From JASLMY01 sp965226475 (GTDB lineage: Bacteria; Pseudomonadota; Alphaproteobacteria; GCA-2731375): 64,000 bases of DNA. Below the pieces are notes generated by a model that did no database searches, was not told the origin of the DNA, and saw nothing but the letters and a program-made list of their open reading frames with translations. The stretch spans positions 372,001 through 436,000 of the forward strand of contig CBDDDJ010000004.1 of the NCBI GenBank assembly GCA_965226475.1. Direction: 5' to 3'. This document shows positions 46,710 through 54,494 of this stretch, piece by piece. The translations under genes and the position numbers were made by a program. The stretch's first letter is position 1; every line of letters begins with the position of its first letter.

Positions 46710-47114
46710 ATGGCCGACATGCTGACATTCGAGCTGGTCTCGCCGGAACGGCTGCTGCTCGCGACCGAGGCCACGCAGGTCTCGCTGCCGGGCGCCGAGG
46801 GCGACATGGGCATCCTGCCCGGCCACGCGCCGCTGATCGCCAGCCTGCGCCCGGGCGTCATCGAAGTCGAGGGCTCGGCCGAGGCGGGCGACGGCCGCAT
46901 CTTCGTCGGCGGCGGGGTCCTGGAAATCGCGCAAGACAAGTTGGTGGTGCTGGCCGACGAGGCGATCCCCGTCGCGGAATTGGACCGCGCCAGCCTCGAA
47001 CGGCGCGTCCGGGACGCGGCCGAGGACATCGAGGACGCCAAGGACGACGAGACCCGCCTCAAGGCCGAATTCCGTCTCCGACACTTGGAAGACCTGCTGG
47101 CGGCGATCGGCTGA
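46710..47114 (+). CDS. atpC: ATP synthase F1 epsilon subunit
   Basis: 134 residues. LTFELVSPERLLLATEATQV, LPGAEGDMGILPGHAPLIAS, then the C-terminal helical pair. Last gene of the operon; no strong hairpin terminator was found in the next 100 bases. Confidence 0.96.
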   Translation: MADMLTFELVSPERLLLATEATQVSLPGAEGDMGILPGHAPLIASLRPGVIEVEGSAEAGDGRIFVGGGVLEIAQDKLVVLADEAIPVAELDRASLERRVRDAAEDIEDAKDDETRLKAEFRLRHLEDLLAAIG

Positions 47115-47207
47115 GGCTCGTCTCCGAAGCCGCTGTACGGCCTTGTCGCTTGCCGGATCCTCGCATCCGCTTCACTCGTTCGCGTTGATCTCCCAACGTT
47201 CGGAGAA

Positions 47208-47484
47208 CCTGCGTCCCTTGTGGCCCGGGGCTTCGCACTCCGTGCGCGGCACGCTGAGTTGGCGCGTACCTTCTTCTCCGCTAGGACCCGCCGAGGAATG
47301 GGAATTCCGCCAGATGGTAGGCCGTGGACAGGAGCGCATCGACGATGCGGTTGGCCGCCGGCTGATTACGCTTTGAAATGTAACTGTGAATGTGGTCGAG
47401 GTCGGCTTCCGCCCCGTCCGATAGCCTAATTCCAACCCGCGATGGGTGGTACTCATTGCGGGTTGTCTGGCGTTTAGACGCCAC
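47208..47484 (-). pseudogene. Frameshifted and truncated ParE/RelE-type toxin
   Basis: The reading SDGAEADLDHIHSYISKRN, QPAANRIVDALLSTAYHLAE, FPFLGG is the N-terminal two thirds of a ParE-like toxin. It stops at TAG just after GGS. Removing one G restores GPSGEEGTRQLSVPRTE, the next conserved block, but no further toxin sequence follows (no final strand). So there are two defects: a one-base insertion near 47288 and a 3' truncation near 47230. The 5' end has no clear start. It sits downstream of an antitoxin-like ORF in the same direction. Confidence 0.65.
47439..47459. repeat. 21-bp palindromic element, copy 1
   Basis: GCGATGGGT-GGT-ACTCATTGC, an imperfect palindrome closely related to the perfect one at 47535-47555; both continue into CGGGTT/CGGGTC-like flanks. 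Their centres are 96 bases apart, flanking the gap between the antitoxin-like ORF and the toxin remnant. Confidence 0.7.
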
Positions 47485-47534
47485 GCGGGCTTTTCCTCGG
47501 CTTTGCTCGGGCGCGCGGTCGCGCTTGCCGACCC

Positions 47535-47555
47535 GCGATGAGTTGCACTCATCGC
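47535..47555. repeat. 21-bp palindromic element, copy 2
   Basis: GCGATGAGT-TGC-ACTCATCGC, perfect 9-base arms, overlapping the 3' end of the antitoxin-like ORF. Could be an autoregulatory operator of the module or a dispersed intergenic repeat. Confidence 0.75.
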
Positions 47556-47752
47556 AGGTCGGTATAACGTGAATTTATGTCGTATTTCGCCGCGATCTCG
47601 CGCAACGGCTTGTACGTGGCGCGGCCTTCACGCTTGGCCTTCAGCGCGGCCCTGATCTTCTCACGGACCCACTGGTCATGGCCCGCAACAGGCTTGCCGC
47701 CCGAATCCCGATTCAGCTGGTCACGGTCCGCCATCTGCTTGATCTCGCTCAT
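47549..47752 (-). CDS. Antitoxin-like small protein
   Basis: 67 residues. The segment GHDQWVREKIRAALKAKREG, RATYKPLREIAAKYDI resembles the C-terminal partner-binding part of small plasmid-addiction antitoxins paired with ParE/RelE toxins, but similarity is weak. No Shine-Dalgarno is visible before ATG 47752. The toxin remnant lies 64 bases downstream. It may be a remnant itself. Confidence 0.4.
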   Translation of the reverse strand: MSEIKQMADRDQLNRDSGGKPVAGHDQWVREKIRAALKAKREGRATYKPLREIAAKYDINSRYTDLR

Positions 47753-47855
47753 GTATCCGTATTTACCATGGTTTCCAATAACTGGCCGCCCACCGCTTCC
47801 GCCGCCCGCGCCCCACGGCGATTCTTCAGTAGAGGCTCCCGCCAGTCATCGCCAA

Positions 47856-48857
47856 TTACGTCGCCAGCATGATTTTCCCAATATGCACGCTTGATTCCAT
47901 GCGGGCGTGGGCGGCGGCGGCATCGGCCAGGGGAAAGGTCGAATCGATGATCGGGGCGACGGTGCCGGCCTCGATCAGGGGCCACACCTTTTCGCGCAGT
48001 TCGGCGGCGATCTGGGCTTTTTGCTCGACCGAGCGGGGGCGGAGGGTGGAGCCGGTGATGGTCAGGCGCTTCAGCATCAGGGGCATGAAGTTCATCGAGG
48101 CGACCTTGGGGCCGCCCAAGAAGGCGATCTGCACCAGCCGGCCCTCGAGGGCGAGGCTCGCGACGTTCCTTGGGATGTAGTCGCCGCCCACCATGTCGAG
48201 GATCACATCGACGCCCTTGCCGCCCGTCACCTCCTTGGCGATCACCTCGAAATCTTCCTCCCGGTAGTTGATCGCCCGCTCGGCGCCGAGGTCCGCGCAG
48301 ACCTTGCACTTCGCGGCATTGCCGGCGGTCGTCAGCACCCGGGCGCCGAAGGCCCGGGCCAGCTGGATCGCCGTGGTGCCGATGCCGCTGGAGCCGCCGT
48401 GGATCAGGATCGTTTCGCCCGCTTGCAGGCCGCCGCGCTGGAATACGTTGGTCCAGACGGTCATGAAGGTTTCGGGCAGGGCCGCGGAGCGGACCATATC
48501 GTAGCCCGGCGGCACCGGCAGGCACTGCGGCGCCGGCGCGGCGCAGTATTCGCCGTAGCCGCCGCCCGAGACCAGCGCGCAGGCGGAATCGCCGGCGCGC
48601 CACCCCTCGACGCCATCGCCGAGCGCCACGATCTCGCCCGCGATCTCCAGCCCGGGGATATCGGTGACACCGGGCGGGGGATCGTAGTTGCCCTCGCGCT
48701 GGGCGATGTCGGGCCGGTTGACGCCGGCCGCCGCGACTTTCACCAGCACTTCGCCTGGTCCCGGCGCCGGCACGGGCCGCGTCGTCGGCTTCAACACCTC
48801 CGGCGCGCCGGGCTCGGTGATCTCGATCGCCGTCATGGTCTGGGGCAAGCTGGTCAT
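47856..48857 (-). CDS. NAD(P)H-quinone oxidoreductase (zinc-independent MDR, PIG3-like)
   Basis: 333 residues. VKVAAAGVNRPDIAQREGNY, LEIAGEIVALGDGV, the nucleotide motif LIHGGSSGIGTTAIQLAR and LDMVGGDYIPRNVASL are typical of the TP53I3/QorA-like group; zinc ligands are absent. Probable role: quinone or enone reduction under electrophile stress. Divergent from the DUF1192 gene, a neighbourhood common in alphaproteobacteria to my knowledge. Confidence 0.93.
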   Translation of the reverse strand: MTSLPQTMTAIEITEPGAPEVLKPTTRPVPAPGPGEVLVKVAAAGVNRPDIAQREGNYDPPPGVTDIPGLEIAGEIVALGDGVEGWRAGDSACALVSGGGYGEYCAAPAPQCLPVPPGYDMVRSAALPETFMTVWTNVFQRGGLQAGETILIHGGSSGIGTTAIQLARAFGARVLTTAGNAAKCKVCADLGAERAINYREEDFEVIAKEVTGGKGVDVILDMVGGDYIPRNVASLALEGRLVQIAFLGGPKVASMNFMPLMLKRLTITGSTLRPRSVEQKAQIAAELREKVWPLIEAGTVAPIIDSTFPLADAAAAHARMESSVHIGKIMLAT

Positions 48858-48962
48858 GGTCGGGCATCCTCAGGCGTTATCGCGGGCGTGGCGGAGATGG
48901 GGTGTCGTCTAGTATGTTCGGGTATTCATGGCAACCGCGCGAGACAATGGGGGAAAAGCGCG

Positions 48963-49142
48963 ATGATGGACGAGGAAGAGGTTCGCCGGCCGCAACTGGA
49001 ACGACCCAAACTGGAAGTGATGGGGATCGAGGAGCTGGAGGCCTATATCGCCGACCTCCAGGGCGAGATCGAACGCGCCCGCGAGATGATCCAGGCGAAA
49101 ACGTCCCACAGGGGCGCGGCCGAGGCGTTCTTCAAGAGCTGA
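48963..49142 (+). CDS. DUF1192 small protein
   Basis: 59 residues. VMGIEELEAYIADLQGEIER followed by AREMIQAKTSHRGAAEAFFK, a helical signature of DUF1192, an alphaproteobacterial family of unknown function. ATG 48963 is followed at once by a second ATG. GGGGAAAA lies before it. Confidence 0.9.
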   Translation: MMDEEEVRRPQLERPKLEVMGIEELEAYIADLQGEIERAREMIQAKTSHRGAAEAFFKS

Positions 49143-49180
49143 ACATCGCATATCGGGGCATTGCGAAAAAAATTCCGCCG

Positions 49181-49196
49181 TTAACCATGTGTTAAC
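49181..49196 (+). promoter_or_regulatory. CtrA box, full consensus
   Basis: TTAA-CCATGTG-TTAAC is an exact match to the CtrA consensus TTAA-N7-TTAAC. It covers the -35 position of a promoter whose -10 would be TCTACT (49205-49210), the usual geometry for CtrA activation, and points at the predicted small RNA, not at a protein gene. Confidence 0.7.
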
Positions 49197-49216
49197 GAAC
49201 GGCGTCTACTCTGACA

Positions 49217-49316
49217 CTCGACCAGGCGATGTGACCTGGTTACTGGATACCATCCAGTCTGTTGACGCCTCCCTGAATTCGAGCCGCGAATCCCCCCCTC
49301 GCGGCTCGAATTTTTT
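49217..49316 (+). ncRNA. Predicted trans-acting small RNA with three stem-loops
   Basis: About 100 nt. Stem 1: ACCAGG (49221-49226) with CCTGGT (49235-49240). Stem 2: ACTGGAT (49242-49248) with ATCCAGT (49252-49258), three-base loop. A single-stranded linker (49259-49275) contains GCCTCCC, complementary to Shine-Dalgarno sequences. Stem 3 is an intrinsic terminator (49276-49316). No ORF fits the interval. This layout (two hairpins, exposed anti-SD CCUCCC, terminator) recalls alphaproteobacterial sRNA families such as alpha-r8/MmgR; that identity is from memory and unverified. The transcription start is inferred from the promoter geometry. Confidence 0.65.
49276..49316 (+). terminator. Rho-independent terminator of the small RNA
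   Basis: Perfect 14-base stem AATTCGAGCCGCGA / TCGCGGCTCGAATT with a 9-base loop rich in C, followed by a run of T (49311-49316). The strongest canonical terminator in the window. Confidence 0.93.
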
Positions 49317-49337
49317 GTGCCGCCCGCGCCGCGCGCC

Positions 49338-49760
49338 ATGAGCGAACACGGCTACGAGTCGGGGAGGCTGAATCTTCCCTTCGTCGGACACTGCACCTTC
49401 GCCAAGCAGCCGGTCTGCCTCGACTGGCGCGAGATCGACGCCCATGTCGCCGTGCTGGGGGCACCCTTCGACATGGGCACGCAGTACCGCGCCGGCGCGC
49501 GCAACTATGCCACCATCGACGTCGACGGCTTCGATCCCTCGATCGCGCCCGGCACCGGCACGCCCAGCCACGGCGGCTTCCTCTACTACGAGGTGCTGGA
49601 GATCTTCCAGGGCCTAGCGGGCAAGGGCGACATCGTCGGCCTCGATTTCGTCGAGGTGGCGCCCGACTACGACCAGAGCGGCACCACCGCCTTCCTCGCC
49701 GCCCAGTTCCTGATGAACGTTCTCGGCTTCATCTTCCACGAGAAAGGCTTGTCGGGCTGA
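49338..49760 (+). pseudogene. speB: Agmatinase/ureohydrolase with large internal deletion
   Basis: 140 residues in one frame. The first 55 are an agmatinase N-terminus (LPFVGHCTFAKQPVCLDWRE, AVLGAPFDMGTQYRAGAR). At about 49503 it jumps in frame to the C-terminal third (YATIDVDGFDPSIAPGTGTP, GLDFVEVAPDYDQSGTTA). Around 160 residues are missing, including the GGDHS and HxDAHxD manganese ligands; only the last DxD pair remains. It cannot be catalytic, yet the frame and the stop are preserved. Confidence 0.88.
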
Positions 49761-50152
49761 GGCGTGGCCTTTCGGTCCGCCGCCAGGACCGACGAGGCCC
49801 ATTCGTCCGGTCTCGCCATAAGCCGAGCGGCGAAAATTGACCAAAATCAATGTTTCTTCCGGCGTCGTCGGCGAGGATCGAGGAGAAGCGAGGCAATGGC
49901 GCTTCCGGGAGGTAGGGACATGGTCAAGGCGTGGATTCACAAACCGGGCGGAACCGACCCGCCGCCGGTCGCGAGCATGGGCGTCGAAAACCGCGCATCC
50001 GAGTTCGATCGGAAGGGATCGAAGCATCCAGCCTGCATTTCCCGCCGTGCCCATGGTCTCGGCGTCACCGTCGGCCCGACAGGGCCGGAGCGCCGCGCCG
50101 CGAGCTGTTGACCGAGGGCCGAGGCCCACACCGACAAACGAAGGGAAAACCC
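49761..50152. other. Intergenic region before the universal stress protein gene
   Basis: 392 bases without a gene that can be supported. The patch GAAAATTGACCAAAATCAAT (49831-49850) is A/T-rich and includes TTGACC, a possible -35 element. The remainder has open frames on both strands but no family match. Confidence 0.5.
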
Positions 50153-50686
50153 ATGATCCGTACCATTCTCGTCGCCACCGACGGCTCCGACCATGCGAAG
50201 AAGACGCTCGGGCTGGCGAACGACCTCGCCGCCAAATACGACGCCAAGCTGGTTCTGGTCCACGTCTTGATGGCCAACGCGCGTTCCGAGACGCTCGCCG
50301 GGCTGGCGAGCCGCCGGGCACTCGGCAAGCGACTCTGGGAGCGGCTGAACAGCTACGAGCTCGAGGTCCACGAGGCGATGGCGGGCGCCAACGCGGGCGG
50401 TGGCTTCGTCACGATCCCGGCACCGAGGGAGGTGCTGGAAGGCGTCGGCCGCCATATCCTCGCCCGCGTCGAGGCCCAGGCGGCGAAGGCCGGCGTCAAA
50501 AAGATCTCGACCGTGCTCGCCGGCGGCGATGCGGCGGACGCGATTCTGGACACCGCCGGGACGGAAAAGGCGGACATGATCGTGTTGGGCAGCCGCGGCC
50601 TGAGCGATATCAAGGGCCTCTTCCTCGGCTCCGTCAGCCACAAGGTGGCGGCGCGGAGCGAAGGGACATGCGTCACGGTCAAATAG
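50153..50686 (+). CDS. Universal stress protein (UspA family)
   Basis: 177 residues, single USP domain. ILVATDGSDHAKKTLGLAND and the ATP-binding pattern GSRGLSDIKGLFLGSVS (G-x2-G...G-S) are present, so the ATP-binding subclass. An insertion of helical sequence around residues 45-80 makes it longer than the usual 145. ATG 50153 with AAGGGAAAA upstream. Confidence 0.93.
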   Translation: MIRTILVATDGSDHAKKTLGLANDLAAKYDAKLVLVHVLMANARSETLAGLASRRALGKRLWERLNSYELEVHEAMAGANAGGGFVTIPAPREVLEGVGRHILARVEAQAAKAGVKKISTVLAGGDAADAILDTAGTEKADMIVLGSRGLSDIKGLFLGSVSHKVAARSEGTCVTVK

Positions 50687-50791
50687 GCGGGACGCGCCGG
50701 TGGCGCCGCCCGTTCACGCCGATCGCCATGAAGCGCGACCCCTCGGCCGCGCTCTTTCCCGGCCCGCCCCCCGCGAAGGATACCCTTGGGT

Positions 50792-50814
50792 GTCCCACGC
50801 CCGGGGCGCGGGAC
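50792..50814. terminator. G/C-rich hairpin downstream of the stress protein gene
   Basis: GTCCCACGCC / GGCGCGGGAC, ten-base arms with one mismatch and a three-base loop. No T-run. It is preceded by TACCCTTGGGTGTCCC, closely related to TACCCTTGGGGTGCCC in the loop of the large hairpin at 51568-51660. Confidence 0.45.
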
Positions 50815-50839
50815 CGCCATGATGGCACCTCGCTCGGCA

Positions 50840-50983
50840 TCACTCCGCGCGCGGGCTCCGCGGGAAGGCGATCAGGGCGTCGATCTCCTCCGGCTCCGGA
50901 GTGAATTCCGCCACCGCGGCGTGGCCTACCGAGATCCCCTCGGCGAGGGCCTCGGCCAGATATTCGACGCCGACCCGTTTCCG
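50840..50983 (-). pseudogene. In-frame coding tail after the membrane protein stop
   Basis: Directly after the TGA at 50984-50986 the same frame continues for 47 codons, with the biased G/C third positions of real genes (VGVEYLAEALAEGISVGHAA, EEIDALIAFPRS) before TGA 50840. It has no start codon of its own. Either the 50984 TGA is a nonsense mutation and this is the original C-terminus, or it is the tail of a lost gene. Confidence 0.45.
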
Positions 50984-51436
50984 TCAGCCGGCGCGCGCCA
51001 CGTCGGCGTCGAGCGCCGCCTTGCCCTCGCCGCCCAGGCGGGTCAAGAGAAAACCGATGACCAGGCCGACGACCGCGCCTTCCAAAACGAACCAGAAGGG
51101 CGAGGCGAGCCAGCTCTCCTGGCCGAAGGTCGCCTCGAGCATGCGGCGCATCGTCTCGTGGGCGAAGAAGACCAGGACGAAGTTCATCCAGGCCCCGATC
51201 ATCGGCGCACGGCACCACCAGGGCATGGGGAAGTGCAACACCGGATGGCGGGTGTAGACCCCCATCAGTCCCACCACGCCCCCGACGGTGGTGTACCAGA
51301 GGAGAATGCCCCAGCGGAGCCACCAGTCCGCCTCGGGCCAGAAGAACGGCAAGGCCAGCAAGCCGGCGAGACCGAACAGGAAGCCGACCCCCTTGCCGAC
51401 CGCGATCCGCGTCATCAGCGATGGGTTCGAGAACAT
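50984..51436 (-). CDS. Hypothetical four-helix membrane protein
   Basis: 150 residues from ATG 51436. Hydrophobic helices are GFLFGLAGLLALPFF, WGILLWYTTVGGVVGLMGVY, MIGAWMNFVLVFFAHETM and FVLEGAVVGLVIGFLLTRLG. No family name recognised. The C-terminus may be prematurely cut (see 50840-50983). A palindrome (51547-51564) and a very strong hairpin lie upstream. Confidence 0.65.
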   Translation of the reverse strand: MFSNPSLMTRIAVGKGVGFLFGLAGLLALPFFWPEADWWLRWGILLWYTTVGGVVGLMGVYTRHPVLHFPMPWWCRAPMIGAWMNFVLVFFAHETMRRMLEATFGQESWLASPFWFVLEGAVVGLVIGFLLTRLGGEGKAALDADVARAG

Positions 51437-51546
51437 GGGCGTTTGTCCCCAGGTTGGCGCCGCCCCGGCAATAGGGCGGGCCTTCGAGACCAGCATGACG
51501 CATCGCCGGTCACATTCATTGTTATGAATCAACGGGGCTATTACTG

Positions 51547-51564
51547 GCCATCATAAATGATGGC
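51547..51564. promoter_or_regulatory. 18-bp perfect palindrome, possible operator
   Basis: GCCATCAT-AA-ATGATGGC, about 110 bases upstream of the membrane protein start. A/T-centred within very G/C-rich DNA. Regulator unknown. Confidence 0.45.
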
Positions 51565-51567
51565 GCC

Positions 51568-51660
51568 CCCGGCCACCCCGCTCCCCGGCCCAGCCACCCG
51601 TGGAGTGTACCCTTGGGGTGCCCTGGGGGGTGGCTGGGCCGGGGGAGCGGGGTGGCCGGG
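51568..51660. repeat. Very strong long hairpin
   Basis: Arms of 32 (51568-51599) and 33 bases (51628-51660) that pair throughout except for a single extra G, with a 28-base loop. Over 85 percent G/C. It lies between the amidotransferase stop (51693) and the membrane protein gene, both minus strand, so it would insulate them, but no T-run follows. Confidence 0.85.
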
Positions 51661-51692
51661 ACTTCCGGCGGCAAACACCAGACGCCCCGCAA

Positions 51693-52463
51693 TCAGCGCG
51701 CGCCTTTCCGCGCCGCCAGCGCCGCGCCGAAGGCTTCGAACAGCACCCGGTTGACCGGGTTGCACTGCGGGTCGTACTCGGCATGCCACTGGACGCCGAG
51801 GGCGAAGCCCGGCGCCCCGTCGATGCCGATCGCCTCGATCGTGCCGTCCTCGGCCACGCCCTCGATCCGCACCCGTTCGCCCGGCTTCAGGATGCACTGG
51901 CCGTGCAGCGAATTCACGCGGATGCACTCGCAACCCAGCAACCCGGCAAGCACGCCGCCCTCGGCCAGGCGAACCTCGTGGCGGTCGGCGAAGACCACGT
52001 TCGGGTCGGGGTGAATCTCGCCCGTCTCCAGCCTGGGCGCCCGGTGGTTCATCCGTCCGGGGATGTCGCGGATCTCGGGGTGGAGCGAACCGCCGAAGGC
52101 GACGTTCATCTCCTGCAGGCCGCGGCAGACGCCGAACAGCGGCACGCCCTGTTCGACGCAGGCCTCGCTCAGCCGGAGCGCGACGGCATCGCGGTCCTGG
52201 TCATAGGGCTCGTGCGCGGGATGGGGTTCGGTGTCGAAGCGGGTCGGGTGCACGTTGGCGCGCGCGCCGGTGAGCAGGATGCCGTCGACCACGTCCAGCA
52301 GCGCCGCGATATCGGTGACCTCCGGCAGGCCCGGCACGATCAGCGGCAGGGCATCGCAGACATCGGCCACGGCGCGCAGGTTGCGCTCGCCCGTCACCTG
52401 CATGGCATGACGATCGTTCAGCAGGTGCGTGCTGGCGACCACGCCGACAACCGATTTCGACAT
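51693..52463 (-). CDS. Gamma-glutamyl-gamma-aminobutyrate hydrolase family (class I glutamine amidotransferase, PuuD-like)
   Basis: 256 residues. Nucleophile Cys in PLFGVCRGLQEMNV; later His in VNSLHGQCI and FALGVQWHAEYDP provide the rest of the triad. HPEIRDIPGRMNHR is family-typical. PuuD releases GABA from gamma-glutamyl-GABA in putrescine breakdown; no other puu genes are present, but a dead agmatinase (a putrescine source) lies 2 kb away. ATG 52463. Confidence 0.92.
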   Translation of the reverse strand: MSKSVVGVVASTHLLNDRHAMQVTGERNLRAVADVCDALPLIVPGLPEVTDIAALLDVVDGILLTGARANVHPTRFDTEPHPAHEPYDQDRDAVALRLSEACVEQGVPLFGVCRGLQEMNVAFGGSLHPEIRDIPGRMNHRAPRLETGEIHPDPNVVFADRHEVRLAEGGVLAGLLGCECIRVNSLHGQCILKPGERVRIEGVAEDGTIEAIGIDGAPGFALGVQWHAEYDPQCNPVNRVLFEAFGAALAARKGAR

Positions 52464-52672
52464 TCAGCGACTCCGAATCGAACGGCCGCATATGTCGCAC
52501 GGGGCCGCGCGGCGTTCAATCGGCTAGAACGGATCATGTTCGATCTCCGCCTCGTAGGCGATCTCGCCACAGTGACAGCCGCCGTCGATCTTCATCTCGG
52601 CCTCTCCCCGAACTTGACCAATTCCGCGCACGAGGCTCTCATGCTCCAAGTCGAAGGGAAAGGTCCGAAGCC

Positions 52673-53251
52673 ATGAACGTCGCCCCGCCCGCCATCCACC
52701 ACCTGAGCCGCGAGGAGCTGGAGGCCGGCCTGGCCGCGGCCGAGCCCTCGCCCGCCGACGGCGGCGGAATAGAGGCCATCGTCATCCGCCCCGAACACGA
52801 CGAACGCCAGAGCCTGCAATCGGTCGAGGTCAGCCTGGCCCGCGGCATGCACGGCGATCATTGGGAAAAGGGCTGCTGGATGACCACCGAGGCGGGCCTG
52901 CCGCACCCCGACGTACAGATCTGCATCATGAATTCCCGCGTGATCCAGCTGATCGCCGGGAATAGTGCCCGCTGGCCGCTCGCCGGCGACAACCTTTTCG
53001 TCGATCTCGACGTGACGCCCGAGAACCTGCCGCCCGGCACCCGCCTCGCCGTCGGCACCGCGGTGCTGGAGATCACCGCCGTGCCGCACAACGGCTGCAA
53101 AAAATTCGTCGAGCGCTTCGGTCGCGACTCCGTCCGCTTCGTCAATTCCCCCGAGGGCAAGGCCCGGCGCTTGCGCGGAATCTACGCCCGCGTGGCCCAA
53201 GACGGCGTGGTTTCGGTTGGCGATCGGCTGGGAAAAATCGCGACGGAGTGA
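52673..53251 (+). CDS. MOSC-domain protein
   Basis: 192 residues. The MOSC (molybdenum cofactor sulfurase C-terminal) core has the conserved Cys in VPHNGCKKFVERFG, preceded by RWPLAGDNLFVDLDVTPENL and ending FVNSPEGKARRLRGIYARV. Probably binds or transfers sulfur or metal-sulfur units; the specific partner is unknown. ATG 52673 with GAAGGG upstream. Confidence 0.92.
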   Translation: MNVAPPAIHHLSREELEAGLAAAEPSPADGGGIEAIVIRPEHDERQSLQSVEVSLARGMHGDHWEKGCWMTTEAGLPHPDVQICIMNSRVIQLIAGNSARWPLAGDNLFVDLDVTPENLPPGTRLAVGTAVLEITAVPHNGCKKFVERFGRDSVRFVNSPEGKARRLRGIYARVAQDGVVSVGDRLGKIATE

Positions 53252-53319
53252 CAGGCCGCGCGTCGCTATGGCAATATCCTCCCGGCCCAAGACGACTCGG
53301 GCCTTGGGAGGAACACATC

Positions 53320-54379
53320 ATGATCAATCGGTTCGTTGTCTTGCCCGCGCTTCTCGTCGCCGGTGGCTTGGCGCTGGCTACGAGTGGCGCGCTGGCCGAG
53401 GTGCAGGAAGGCCAAGTTCAAGGTCGTCGGCACCTGGCATAACCTGACGCCATATCAGAAGTTCGAGAGGCCGTTCTGGGAAAAGACGCTGCCCCAGGCA
53501 TCTGGCGGCAAGATTACCGGCAATATTCACCCGATCACGGAACTCGGCCTCAAGGGCTGGGAGGTGGCCAGGCTGCTGAAGCTCGGCGTGTTCGACGCGG
53601 CCTTCGGCGCCTACGGCTATGTCGCCTCGGAGGATCCGGCGGTCGAGGGTGTCGATCTCTCGTCCGCCTCCAAGGACTTCGCCACCGGGCGCAAGGTCGC
53701 CAATGCCTACGCACCCGTCCTGGCACAGCGCTTCGACAAGACCTTCAAGTCGCGGCACATGCTGACCTATCCATTTCCGAGCCAGCTGATCTGGTGCAAT
53801 GCGCCGATTAAGAAGCTGACCGACCTCAAGGGCAAGAAGGTCCGCGTCTATTCCACCACGCTCGGCGACTTCGTCGAGGGCGCCGGCGGCACGTCCGTCA
53901 CCATCTCCTTCGCCGAGGTCGTTCCCGCCCTGCAGAAAGGTGTCGCCGATTGTGGCATCACCGGCACCATGCCGGCCTTCCAGGCCAAATGGCACGAAGT
54001 GATCACCCATGCGATGAAGATCCGCGTCGGCATGGGGCTCGGCTTCTTCGCCATCAGCAACAAGGGCTGGAACGGGCTCAACAAGGATACACAGGATCTG
54101 CTGTAGGGGCAGGCGAAGAAGCTCGAGAACGAGATGTGGGCCTTCTCCAAGACCGAGGACGACGAGGCGTTGCGCTGCCTCTCGGGCAAGGGTGATTGCT
54201 CGAAGGGCACGCCAGGCTCCGTCACCCTGGTCGAGCCCTCGGCGGACGACTTCAAGGAGCGCGACCGCATTCTTCGCGACAACGTGTTGAAGAAATGGGC
54301 CGCCCGCTGCTCGGCGGATTGCGTGAAGAACTGGAACGACACCGTGTCGCCGATCATCGGCGTCAAGGCGGTGAAGTAG
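53320..54379 (+). pseudogene. TRAP transporter substrate-binding protein (DctP family) with two lesions
   Basis: ATG 53320 (GGAGG eight bases upstream) opens an intact signal peptide (VVLPALLVAGGLALATSGAL). At about 53408 one extra A (CAGGAAGGCC for CAGGAGGCC) shifts the frame. The correct frame then reads KFKVVGTWHNLTPYQKFERP onward through the whole binding domain to an in-frame TAG at 54104-54106, after which 90 more codons follow in frame to 54379 (MWAFSKTEDDEALRCL). The TAG probably arose from a CAG or GAG codon. No dctQ or dctM is adjacent, so it was already an orphan. Confidence 0.9.
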
Positions 54380-54494
54380 TCCGCGCGACCACCGCGGGCG
54401 GTGGCCCTGGCGTCCGGCGCCGGGTTGTCGCATTGTTCGAGGCCGCCCGCGCCCCTTGGCGCGGGCGGCCTCGACAACGCGGGGGGATTGGCTG

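Noticed and set aside
45189..47084. A 631-codon minus-strand open frame
   Set aside because: Antisense of atpD and atpC.
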